49,397 nucleotides of DNA from an uncultured Eubacterium sp. (GTDB lineage Bacteria > Bacillota > Clostridia > Lachnospirales > Lachnospiraceae): contig NZ_CALGRE010000033.1 in the NCBI RefSeq assembly GCF_937958975.1, positions 1 to 49,397 of the forward strand, written 5' to 3'. This document shows positions 27,824 to 35,145 of this stretch, piece after piece; positions within the stretch are counted from its first letter, which is position 1; the number at the start of each line of letters is the position of its first letter. The translations under genes were made by a program, and so were the position numbers. The notes under the pieces were generated by a model, which saw only the letters and a list, made by a program, of their open reading frames with translations, was not told the DNA's origin and ran no database searches.

Positions 27824-28522
27824 TTATGCGTTTACAATCTTTGAAACATTAACCTTTACACCAGGTCCCATTGTTGATGTAACAGTGATTGACTTAATGT
27901 AAGCGCCCTTTACTGCTGATGGCTTTGCTTTCATAATTGCATCCATAAGTGCACTAAAGTTCTGTGTTAACTGTTCTTCTGTAAATGAAGCTTTTCCAAC
28001 AGGAACATGAACGATGTTCGCCTTGTCAAGTCTGTATTCAATCTTACCAGCCTTAATATCAGCAATAGCCTTTGTAACATCCATTGTTACTGTTCCGGCT
28101 TTTGGATTCGGCATTAAGCCCTTTGGTCCAAGTACACGACCCAGTCTACCAACAACACCCATCATATCAGGTGTAGCTACAACCACGTCGAAATCAAACC
28201 ATCCATCATTCTGAATCTTTGGAATCAATTCTTCTGCGCCTACGAAATCAGCACCTGCTGCCTGAGCTTCATCAGCCTTTGCACCTTTTGCAAAAACCAA
28301 AACCTTTACTTCTTTACCTGTTCCGTTAGGTAAAACTACAGCACCACGAATCTGCTGGTCTGCGTGGCGTCCGTCACAACCTGTTCTGATGTGACATTCT
28401 ATTGTTTCATCAAATTTTGCAACTGCAGATTTCTTTACTAATGAAATCGCTTCTTCTGTGTCATACTGTACAGCTCTGTCAATATTCTTAGCTGCCTCAA
28501 TATATTTCTTTCCTCTTTTCAT
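27824..28522 (-). CDS. rplA: 50S ribosomal protein L1
   Basis: This 232-residue protein of the L1 stalk is also the known translational repressor of the L11-L1 operon. Typical segments are KRGKKYIEAAKNIDRAVQY, RGAVVLPNGTGKEVKVLVF, GRVLGPKGLMPNPKAGTV and the closing STMGPGVKVNVSKI. A strong AGGAGG precedes the start. Its ribosome binding site lies directly after an L1-binding rRNA mimic (28534-28561). Confidence 0.97.
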   Translation of the reverse strand: MKRGKKYIEAAKNIDRAVQYDTEEAISLVKKSAVAKFDETIECHIRTGCDGRHADQQIRGAVVLPNGTGKEVKVLVFAKGAKADEAQAAGADFVGAEELIPKIQNDGWFDFDVVVATPDMMGVVGRLGRVLGPKGLMPNPKAGTVTMDVTKAIADIKAGKIEYRLDKANIVHVPVGKASFTEEQLTQNFSALMDAIMKAKPSAVKGAYIKSITVTSTMGPGVKVNVSKIVNA

Positions 28523-28533
28523 TTAAACCTCCT

Positions 28534-28561
28534 CGTGGTAATAACGGATATACCTCCCACG
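28534..28561 (-). promoter_or_regulatory. L1-binding site in front of rplA
   Basis: On the minus strand CGTGGGAGG, then ATATCCGTTATTA, then CCACG form a short stem with asymmetric loop, followed at once by GAGGAGG. GTGGGAGG...TACCAC copies the L1-stalk region of 23S rRNA (helices 76-78), the established mode of L1 autoregulation. Confidence 0.75.
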
Positions 28562-28580
28562 TTCTTCCAATTCTTTTTAA

Positions 28581-29006
28581 TTAGTCTTCAACCTTAATTC
28601 CCATGCTTCTTGCAGTACCTGCAATCATGCTCATAGCTGCTTCAACAGTAGCTGCATTTAAATCTTTCATCTTTGTCTCTGCAATCTGCTGCAAATCTGC
28701 TTTTGAAATTGTAGCTACAGTTTCCTTTAATGAGTTGCCTGCACCCTTCTGGATTTTACAAGCCTTCTTTAATAAAACTGCTGCTGGAGGAGTCTTTGTA
28801 ATAAAACTAAAACTCTTATCCTGATAAACAGTGATAACAACTGGAATAATCATTCCCGGCTGATCAGCTGTTCTTGCGTTGAAGTCCTTTGTGAACTGAA
28901 CGATGTTTAATCCATGCTGTCCAAGTGCTGGACCAACTGGTGGAGCTGGTGTTGCTTTTCCAGCTTCAATCTGCAATTTAATGTAACCTTCTACTTTCTT
29001 TGCCAT
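28581..29006 (-). CDS. rplK: 50S ribosomal protein L11
   Basis: This 141-residue protein of the GTPase-associated centre has the N-terminal domain with KVEGYIKLQIEAGKATPAPP, VGPALGQHGLNIVQFTKDFN, and the RNA-binding C-terminal domain with GSARSMGI-like closing residues (AGTARSMGIKVED). A TAGGAGGTG site lies 7 bp upstream. It follows nusG after 104 bp that contain an L1-binding element. Confidence 0.97.
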   Translation of the reverse strand: MAKKVEGYIKLQIEAGKATPAPPVGPALGQHGLNIVQFTKDFNARTADQPGMIIPVVITVYQDKSFSFITKTPPAAVLLKKACKIQKGAGNSLKETVATISKADLQQIAETKMKDLNAATVEAAMSMIAGTARSMGIKVED

Positions 29007-29024
29007 TTTTCGGCACCTCCTATT

Positions 29025-29050
29025 GTGGTATTATCGGGAATCCCTCCCAC
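29025..29050 (-). promoter_or_regulatory. L1-binding site in front of rplK
   Basis: On the minus strand GTGGGAGG, GATTCCCGATAATA, CCAC, then AATAGGAGG. The same GTGGGAGG...ATACCAC layout as the element before rplA and as the 23S rRNA L1 stalk. A CTTCGTG/CACGAAG-type hairpin sits just upstream. Confidence 0.75.
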
Positions 29051-29110
29051 TGCTTCGTGAACACCACGAAACATTCTTCAATTTATCTTAAAACCAATTA
29101 TAAATTAGTC

Positions 29111-29629
29111 TTAATTCATCTTTTTGACTTCAGTAAAGTCAAGTTCTACCGGAGTCTCTCTTCCAAACATGTCCACATTAATTGTGACTGTCTGTTTATT
29201 ATCATCGATACGCTTGATTGTACCTGCCGTTCCAACCCAAACGCCGCCAATAACATTCACCATATCTCCCTCTGCGAAGTCAACATTTACTCTCTCATTC
29301 TTAATGCCTAAAGAGCTCATTTCTTCTGCAGTAAGAGGAACCGGCTTTGACCCTGGACCTACGAATCCTGTAACACCTCTGGTATTTCTCACCACATACC
29401 ATGTGTCATCATTCATAACCATGTTAATAAGCACATATCCAGGGAAAAGTTTTTTTTCAGAAACTTTTCTTACGCCGTTCTTTAATTCGACCACTTCCTG
29501 TGTAGGAACTGATACCTCTAATATCTGATCATGCAATTTTCTATTTTCAATTGATTGCTCAATATTAGTCTTAACTTTGTTTTCATATCCTGAATAGGTA
29601 TGAACAACATACCAATTTGCTTCTGACAT
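29111..29629 (-). CDS. nusG: Transcription termination/antitermination protein NusG
   Basis: This 172-residue elongation factor couples RNA polymerase to ribosomes and Rho. The NGN domain has WYVVHTYSGYENKVK and LFPGYVLINM; the C-terminal KOW domain has FAEGDMVNVIGGVWVGTAG. AGAGGTG precedes the start. It lies 23 bp after secE, as is standard in bacteria. Confidence 0.97.
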   Translation of the reverse strand: MSEANWYVVHTYSGYENKVKTNIEQSIENRKLHDQILEVSVPTQEVVELKNGVRKVSEKKLFPGYVLINMVMNDDTWYVVRNTRGVTGFVGPGSKPVPLTAEEMSSLGIKNERVNVDFAEGDMVNVIGGVWVGTAGTIKRIDDNKQTVTINVDMFGRETPVELDFTEVKKMN

Positions 29630-29652
29630 TTAATCACCTCTTCTATTCTTTA

Positions 29653-29853
29653 TTACCCAATAATCTTATCGAGACCGAACTGTATCAACTGATCGATCAT
29701 TCCAATAAGAACTCCAAGAATAGCTGTGACTATAACTACTACAACACTCTGTCTAACGATTGATGCCTTTGTAGGCCAGATAATTTTTGAAAATTCAGCT
29801 TTTAATCCTGTCCACCAGTCTTTAAAACTGCGTTTGTTCTTAGCTTCTGCCAT
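29653..29853 (-). CDS. secE: Preprotein translocase subunit SecE
   Basis: This 66-residue minimal SecE clamps the SecY channel. The amphipathic stretch FKDWWTGLKAEFSKIIWPTK is followed by one membrane segment (about residues 35-57). It lies between rpmG and nusG. The short single-span form is usual for Firmicutes. Confidence 0.95.
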   Translation of the reverse strand: MAEAKNKRSFKDWWTGLKAEFSKIIWPTKASIVRQSVVVVIVTAILGVLIGMIDQLIQFGLDKIIG

Positions 29854-29875
29854 AATTCTACCTCCATCTACAAAA

Positions 29876-30025
29876 CTATTTTGTTTCTTTGTGTAATGTA
29901 TGCTTCTGACAGAACTTACAATACTTCTTTGTCTCTACTCTGTCCGGATGTGTTTTCTTATCCTTTGTAGTATTGTAATTACGCTGTTTACACTCTGTAC
30001 ATTCTAATGTAATTCTTGTTCTCAT
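29876..30025 (-). CDS. rpmG: 50S ribosomal protein L33, zinc-binding form
   Basis: This 49-residue protein begins MRTRITLECTECKQRNY and ends HTLHKETK. The CTEC and CKFC pairs show the zinc-ribbon (C+) form. GGAGGTG lies upstream of the ATG at 30025. It is the first gene after a near-consensus promoter and leads the rpmG-secE-nusG-rplKA unit. Confidence 0.96.
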   Translation of the reverse strand: MRTRITLECTECKQRNYNTTKDKKTHPDRVETKKYCKFCQKHTLHKETK

Positions 30026-30138
30026 GAGTTTCACCTCCGCTTTATTCTATCTTATTCCATCCCAGAGAGTCTTCTATCACTTCTTCTTTTCTTACAGTAA
30101 TAAGAGCAAAAAAAAAAGACCCCTTTCTTTGCTCTATT

Positions 30139-30167
30139 AATATAACATGATAAATCAATTACGTCAA
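30139..30167 (-). promoter_or_regulatory. Promoter of rpmG-secE-nusG
   Basis: TTGACG (30167-30162), a 17-bp spacer and TATATT (30144-30139) on the minus strand. The leader begins with a GAGCAAA/TTTGCTC hairpin (about 30103-30134) that carries a long T run inside its 3' half. This may also serve as terminator of comF. Confidence 0.8.
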
Positions 30168-30206
30168 TATAAAATAAACAAATATTGGTGCCTTTTTTAT
30201 TATTAC

Positions 30207-30914
30207 TCACTTGTCTTTTCCAATAGCAGCACACAAAAAATATATTCTTTGCACTCCTGCCGCCCTCAAGAGCTTTGCACACCCGTCTATCGTACTTCCG
30301 GTTGTATAGATATCATCCACAAGCAGGACATTTCTACACCTCTTAATCCCTGGTACGCTAACAGCAAATGCGTTCTCCATGTTTATTCTCCTCTGTTCAC
30401 TGTTCATTCCTTTTTGCGGACTTGTATTTTTTATTCTCACTAAACATTTATTATCCCTTGGAATACCTGTATATTTTGACAATTCATCGGCAAATTCTTC
30501 CGCCTGATTATAGCCACGCCTTATTTTTTTCTTACGATACATGGGAACCGGAATTATTTTATCAATCTTCCATTCATTCAATGTACTTTCATATAATTGA
30601 ATCGCCATCTTTGCATAAAATTCAGAATACACTCTCTGATTTTGATATTTAAACCGATATAATGATTCCCTGATTTGCTCTTTATATTCAAAAACTGCGA
30701 TTCCTTTATCAAAACAATGCGCAGTCTTTGTACAATCACTGCATATTATTTTTTCATCACTATTTAATGGTTTTCCACATTTATAACACTTAGGTTCTTT
30801 TATAACATATAGTTTTTCTAAACAATTCCCGCAGATATACATTTTGTCACAAATAATTTTCTCACATAGCGGGCATGTTTTTGGAAAAAACATGCTAATT
30901 ACTTTATTTACCAT
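30207..30914 (-). CDS. comF: ComF-family phosphoribosyltransferase-like protein
   Basis: This 235-residue protein has an N-terminal zinc-finger region (CPLCEKIICDKMYICGNC, then CYKCGKPL and CSDC) and a C-terminal type I phosphoribosyltransferase fold with PRPP loop VLLVDDIYTTGSTIDGC. Other marks are PVPMYRKKKIRRGYNQAEEF and SPQKGMNSEQRR. ComF proteins take part in DNA uptake and single-strand DNA processing in Firmicutes. AAAGGAATAG precedes the start. It lies 8 bp after recD2 and is co-transcribed with it. Linking ComF and RecD2 to transformation here is inference. Confidence 0.92.
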   Translation of the reverse strand: MVNKVISMFFPKTCPLCEKIICDKMYICGNCLEKLYVIKEPKCYKCGKPLNSDEKIICSDCTKTAHCFDKGIAVFEYKEQIRESLYRFKYQNQRVYSEFYAKMAIQLYESTLNEWKIDKIIPVPMYRKKKIRRGYNQAEEFADELSKYTGIPRDNKCLVRIKNTSPQKGMNSEQRRINMENAFAVSVPGIKRCRNVLLVDDIYTTGSTIDGCAKLLRAAGVQRIYFLCAAIGKDK

Positions 30915-30922
30915 CTATTCCT

Positions 30923-33190
30923 TTATGATTCCTCTTTATAATAACTCTCTATGTGCCATTTGAGTCCGGAAAATCTTTTATGCTGGTCTTCATTTGCAAT
31001 CATTGCCCCAAACATTTCCTTTCTTCCCACTATACATACACATTTTTTTGCTCTTGTCACACCTGTATACAATAGATTCCTTGTCATTAACATTGGTACA
31101 CCGGAAACTAACGGAATAATTACCGCAGGATATTCGCTTCCCTGTGATTTGTGAATTGTAATGGCATATGCCAGTTCCAACTCCTCCGCCTGCTTTGAAT
31201 CATAGGTTACATATCTGTCGTCATCAAATACAACTTCTATATAATTTGTCGTATTATTTATCGTTGTAACAATTCCCATATCTCCATTAAAAATCCCACT
31301 CCCTGTATCAAATATTCTGCCCGATAAAGACCTCTGCTCCCATTCTAATTGATAATTGTTTTTTATCTGCATTACCTTATCGCCTTCCCTAAAAATTCTT
31401 CCGGCAATTTCTTTTTCTTTTTTTTCTTTGGAAGGAGGGTTCATAAATTTCTGAAGCTGCTCATTCAAAGAATTGACCCCCAGGATACCATTTCTCATTG
31501 GGGTCAAAACCTGTATATCAATCTCTTTTGCTCCTACATAATCCGGTAATTTTGACTTTAGAAGCCCAATTGTAGCATTTAATGCCATTTGTGCATTTTC
31601 TCTTTCTATATATAAGAAATCGACCATGCTGTTATCCAGTACAACCTGTTCTCCATCATTAATCTTGTGGGCATTCGTTACAATACCACTCTCGCCTGCC
31701 TGCCTGAAAACTTTTGTCAGCCTTACCACACTAAACTTCTCAGATTCAATAATATCTTTTAAAACATTTCCCGGTCCGACACTGGCTAACTGATTCACAT
31801 CCCCTACAAACACAATTCTCGTGCCAATGGTTACAGCCTTTAACAGTGCATGAACCAGAAAAGTATCTACCATAGACATCTCATCCACAATAATTACATC
31901 CGTCTCCAATGGATTCTGTTCATTTCGACCAAACCTTGCAGACAGTTCATCACTCTCCACATTTTCCGAACTTCCCGATATTTCCAACATTCTGTGAATG
32001 GTACTTGCGTTATGTCCTGTCGCCTCGCTCATCCTTTTTGCAGCACGTCCGGTCGGTGCAGCAAGGCTAACCTGCATTCCGTCCGACTCAAACATCTGTA
32101 TAATTGCATTAATCGTTGTCGTCTTTCCTGTACCCGGGCCACCTGTAATCACCGAAACTCCATTATTCTGTGTTTCTATTACTGCCTTTCTCTGCAACTC
32201 ATCTAAATGTATACCTGTTAATTTTTCAATGGTGTCTAATTTTACTCCCATAATATATTCATCTTCCGGAGTTGCAATATTAAGTTCCAGAAGCATTCTG
32301 GCAATATTCAATTCTGTAAAATAGAATGTCGATAAAAAAACAGCTTCTCTACCCTCAATCTCTTTCAAAATCAACTTTTTTTCGAGTACCAGTTCTGTAA
32401 AGCAATTGTCTAACAAATCCATATTGTAAGTTCCGTCCGCATTGAGATACTGGTCTCTCAATCCCAAAAGATTAATGGTTTTCTGTGCCAACTGTTCTTT
32501 TGGAAGATATGTATGCCCAGACATAGAAGCATCCGATAAGGCATAACACATACCGCTTTTAATTCTAATAGAGGCGTTCACCTCCACACCTGCTCTCCTG
32601 GCAATTTCATCCGCCGTCTTAAATCCCACCCCTGCTACATCATCTGCCAGCCTATATGGATTTGTTTTTATTATGTCGTAAACTTTTATTCCATATAGCG
32701 TATATATCTTGGTACTGAGCGTCGGAGAAATACCATACCCCTGAAGAAAAATCATCACATCACGCATATCTTTTTTTTCTTCAATCTGCCCGCATATGTC
32801 CATTGCTTTTCTCAGTGTAATTCCCCTGATTTCCGCCAGTCTTTCCGGTTCTTCTTCGATGATTCTTATAGTATTTTCACCAAAACAATCTACAATACGA
32901 TCCGCAAGAACAGCTCCCAATCCTTTTATGGCTCCTGAGCCTAAATATTTTCTGATTGACAGTTCATCTGTTGCAGGTACTATCTTATAAGATGAAACCT
33001 TTATCTGTTCTCCATATATATCATGAAAAACCTCTTCCCCTTCAATCTCAAGGTATTCACCCTCTCCGATATAACCAAAAACACCTGTACACTTAACTTC
33101 TTTCTTACCACTGAGCAAAGTCAGTACAGTATATCCATTTTCATCATTTCTAAATGTAATATTTTCTACATATCCACTGAGTGTTTTCAT
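30923..33190 (-). CDS. recD2: RecD2-type ATP-dependent DNA helicase
   Basis: This 755-residue superfamily 1B helicase is of the RecBC-independent RecD2 type. It has an N-terminal OB-like region (GYVENITFRNDENGYTVLTL) and helix-hairpin-helix repeats (about 90-220). Motor motifs are Walker A GGPGTGKTT, DEMSMVDTFL, GDVNQLASVGPG, and the SH3/2B segment ending AYAITIHKSQGSEY and TGVTRAKKCV. I chose the ATG at 33190 because AAGGA lies 8 bp upstream; the open frame begins six codons earlier without a site. RecD2 acts in DNA repair and replication-fork maintenance. Confidence 0.94.
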   Translation of the reverse strand: MKTLSGYVENITFRNDENGYTVLTLLSGKKEVKCTGVFGYIGEGEYLEIEGEEVFHDIYGEQIKVSSYKIVPATDELSIRKYLGSGAIKGLGAVLADRIVDCFGENTIRIIEEEPERLAEIRGITLRKAMDICGQIEEKKDMRDVMIFLQGYGISPTLSTKIYTLYGIKVYDIIKTNPYRLADDVAGVGFKTADEIARRAGVEVNASIRIKSGMCYALSDASMSGHTYLPKEQLAQKTINLLGLRDQYLNADGTYNMDLLDNCFTELVLEKKLILKEIEGREAVFLSTFYFTELNIARMLLELNIATPEDEYIMGVKLDTIEKLTGIHLDELQRKAVIETQNNGVSVITGGPGTGKTTTINAIIQMFESDGMQVSLAAPTGRAAKRMSEATGHNASTIHRMLEISGSSENVESDELSARFGRNEQNPLETDVIIVDEMSMVDTFLVHALLKAVTIGTRIVFVGDVNQLASVGPGNVLKDIIESEKFSVVRLTKVFRQAGESGIVTNAHKINDGEQVVLDNSMVDFLYIERENAQMALNATIGLLKSKLPDYVGAKEIDIQVLTPMRNGILGVNSLNEQLQKFMNPPSKEKKEKEIAGRIFREGDKVMQIKNNYQLEWEQRSLSGRIFDTGSGIFNGDMGIVTTINNTTNYIEVVFDDDRYVTYDSKQAEELELAYAITIHKSQGSEYPAVIIPLVSGVPMLMTRNLLYTGVTRAKKCVCIVGRKEMFGAMIANEDQHKRFSGLKWHIESYYKEES

Positions 33191-33217
33191 TTCACTGTTC
33201 CTTATCATTCAAGTTAT

Positions 33218-33251
33218 AATAAGGCTGTCCCAAACAGCGGACAGCCTTATT
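33218..33251 (-). terminator. Terminator after the mreB/mbl gene
   Basis: A perfect 13-bp stem, AATAAGGCTGTCC (33218-33230) with GGACAGCCTTATT (33239-33251), starts a few bases after the stop codon. The T tail is interrupted (TTATTATAACTT). Confidence 0.75.
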
Positions 33252-33256
33252 ATCAT

Positions 33257-34258
33257 TTATTTTATTTTTTCGGTACTTTCTTCATCTATATACTCCAGAT
33301 ATTGACCTGTTCCTATAGCAACTGCTGTCATAGGGTCCTCTGCTGTCATCGTATTAATTCCGGTTTTAGACTCTATCAATCTGTCCAATCCGTTTAATAA
33401 ACATCCTCCGCCTGTAAGTACAATTCCCCTCACAGCAATATCTGCTGCAAGTTCCGGTGGTGTCTGTTCTAATACTCTATGCACTGCATCCACAATACTC
33501 TTTGTAACTTCACGAAGCGCCTCCTCTGTCTCCTCGGATGTCACCTCAATCGTTTTAGGAAGTCCTGTAACTAAATTTCGTCCTCTCACTTCCATCTTCT
33601 GATTTTCCGATTTATCATAACAGGTACCGATTCCAATTTTTATCTCTTCCGCTGTTCTCTCACCAATAAGGAGATTATGCTTTTTCCTCATATATCTGAC
33701 AATCGCCTCATCAAAATCGTCTCCGGCTACCTTAACCGATGTACTGACAACTGTACCGCCAAGAGATATCACCGCAATATCAGTTGTTCCCCCACCAATA
33801 TCAACAATCATATTTCCACATGGTTTTTTAATCTCAATTCCGGCACCAATAGCTGCGGCTAACGGTTCTTCTACTACAAATACCTCTCTCGCTCCTGCCT
33901 GAAACGCGGCATCCTGCACGGCTTTGGTCTCGACCTCTGTCGCTCCGCTGGGAATACATACACAAATGCGGGGTTTTTTATATGAACGCTTTCCAACTGC
34001 CTTCTGAATAAAATATCGAATCATCTGCTCCGTAACCGAATAGTCAGAAATAACTCCCTGCTTCAATGGTCTTACCGCAACAATATTTCCGGGAGTTCGC
34101 CCAATCATAAGACGAGCTTCTTCACCTACTGCTTTTATTTTATCCGAGTCTCTGTCAATTGCCACAACAGAAGGCTCTTTTAAAACCACACCTTTTCCTT
34201 TAATATAAACTAATACACTAGCTGTTCCTAAATCTATTCCAATATCTGTATTAAACAT
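33257..34258 (-). CDS. mbl: Rod-shape actin homologue, MreB/Mbl family
   Basis: This 333-residue bacterial actin forms membrane-bound filaments that guide cell-wall synthesis. Actin-fold motifs are phosphate-1 DIGIDLGTASVLVY, phosphate-2 MIVDIGGGTTDIAVISLGG, and adenosine-binding IVLTGGGCLLNGLDRLI. EEPLAAAIGAGI is typical of the family. AAGGAGC precedes the start. It lies next to spoIIID, as does mbl in Bacillus, which favours Mbl over MreB; no mreCD genes are adjacent. A TGTTATACT extended -10 lies upstream. Confidence 0.93.
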   Translation of the reverse strand: MFNTDIGIDLGTASVLVYIKGKGVVLKEPSVVAIDRDSDKIKAVGEEARLMIGRTPGNIVAVRPLKQGVISDYSVTEQMIRYFIQKAVGKRSYKKPRICVCIPSGATEVETKAVQDAAFQAGAREVFVVEEPLAAAIGAGIEIKKPCGNMIVDIGGGTTDIAVISLGGTVVSTSVKVAGDDFDEAIVRYMRKKHNLLIGERTAEEIKIGIGTCYDKSENQKMEVRGRNLVTGLPKTIEVTSEETEEALREVTKSIVDAVHRVLEQTPPELAADIAVRGIVLTGGGCLLNGLDRLIESKTGINTMTAEDPMTAVAIGTGQYLEYIDEESTEKIK

Positions 34259-34348
34259 TTGATGCTCCTTTGGTGTTTTAATCCATCTTGTTAAATCTTT
34301 ATTTTAAATAATTTCTTATATATCTTAGAATATCCATACTGAAATAAA

Positions 34349-34357
34349 GTATAACAA
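34349..34357 (-). promoter_or_regulatory. Possible extended -10 promoter of mbl
   Basis: TGTTATACT on the minus strand is a TGn extended -10. No good -35 was found. It lies about 90 bp before the gene. Confidence 0.4.
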
Positions 34358-34544
34358 TTTTTTATCATTATGTATATGTCTATTTTTTAAATTTTTTTCA
34401 AATTTTTCCATTTTCTTATGTTTCTTTTCCCAATAAATATTAAATGCTTCTAATTATTCTATCATTTTTTATTATTTTTTCCTTTTTTCGTCGTTTTGCG
34501 ATATTTTTTTACAGTTCGTTCATACTTTAGACATATTTACCCCT

Positions 34545-34711
34545 TAATATACAAGATGTACAAGTTAAGTGCTTGTACACATAGTTTGTATACGTCATAC
34601 CCTATAATGACGTATTTTAAGTTTTTCATACTCAACCTAGTGGGTGAGATTCCCACTAGGTCCCCCGTAAACAACAGCCTTACTGGTTATTCCGGTTAAG
34701 GCTTTTTTTTA
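34545..34711 (+). ncRNA. Candidate structured non-coding RNA, unknown class
   Basis: A run of four hairpins lies in the 498-bp gap between mbl and spoIIID. H1 is TGTACAAG/CTTGTACA (34557-34579), H2 is ATACGTCAT/ATGACGTAT (34590-34615), and H3 is CCTAGTGGG/CCCACTAGG (34636-34660). The last is an intrinsic terminator, AGCCTTACTGG with CCGGTTAAGGCT and then eight T (34676-34710). The T run shows plus-strand transcription, opposite to every gene in the window. H1 to H3 are perfect pairs. H3 and the terminator are joined by the C-rich linker TCCCCCGTAAACAAC. No protein frame of note and no downstream plus-strand gene are present, so this looks like a stand-alone RNA of roughly 165 nt. The 5' end is a guess; no strong promoter is visible. 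The rest of the gap (34259-34544) is A/T-rich without structure I can name. Confidence 0.6.
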
Positions 34712-34756
34712 TATTTAAAACCGCTTTTGCCGTTCCTCTATAGTAAGATTACATGT

Positions 34757-35017
34757 TTAAAACGTAGTTTTGTTTTTTAAATATTTTTCTCTTGTCGCCA
34801 TCCCCCCTCTTATATGTCTTTCCTTTTTATTTTTTTCCAGAACACTTCTCACATCTGCGGCAAGTCCCGGATTAATCTGCACCAAACGTTCTGATACATC
34901 TTTATGTACTGTACTTTTACTAATTCCAAACTGCTTCGCACATAGTCTTACCGTTGCTTTATTTTCGATAATATAATCTGCCGCTTCTAATACTCTTTCT
35001 TCAATATATGCTTTCAA
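34757..35017 (-). CDS. spoIIID: Stage III sporulation transcriptional regulator SpoIIID
   Basis: This 86-residue DNA-binding protein activates and represses genes in the mother cell during spore formation. The helix-turn-helix AKQFGISKSTVHKDVSERL is almost that of Bacillus SpoIIID, and the C-terminal basic segment KKERHIRGGMATREKYLKNK matches. The reading frame starts with TTG at 35017 (MKAYIEERVLEAADYI), which aligns with the Bacillus start; AGAGG lies 5 bp upstream. That ribosome binding site is part of a hairpin followed by seven T. It confirms an endospore former and neighbours mbl as in Bacillus. Confidence 0.95.
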   Translation of the reverse strand: MKAYIEERVLEAADYIIENKATVRLCAKQFGISKSTVHKDVSERLVQINPGLAADVRSVLEKNKKERHIRGGMATREKYLKNKTTF

Positions 35018-35062
35018 AAAAACCTCTGTATAGAATATACTTTGTACATTTTATGCAGAGGT
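35016..35062 (-). terminator. Hairpin plus T7 overlapping the spoIIID ribosome binding site
   Basis: On the minus strand ACCTCTGCATA (35062-35052) pairs with TATACAGAGGT (35032-35022) with one mismatch, and TTTTTTTG follows, where the last TTG is the spoIIID start codon. The right arm contains the AGAGG ribosome binding site. It can act as terminator of the upstream aminopeptidase gene and would mask the site in read-through RNA. Confidence 0.7.
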
Positions 35063-35076
35063 CTTTTTTGTTATTA
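35048..35076 (-). promoter_or_regulatory. Sigma-E-like promoter of spoIIID
   Basis: On the minus strand TAATAAC (35076-35070), a 14-bp spacer and CATAAAAT (35055-35048) resemble the Bacillus sigma-E pattern (kmATATT, 14-15 bp, CATACAHT). Transcripts would begin after the left arm of the hairpin, leaving the spoIIID ribosome binding site free. Bacillus spoIIID is known to be sigma-E dependent. Confidence 0.5.
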
Positions 35077-35145
35077 CTTCACCTGCCTGTAATCATTCCA
35101 TTACCCGACATTTATCTTTTTATTAAACCAAATTTATAATAAATA

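Noticed and set aside
33677..33862. Plus-strand frame opposite mbl
   Set aside because: It is a shadow of the actin gene with no start signal.
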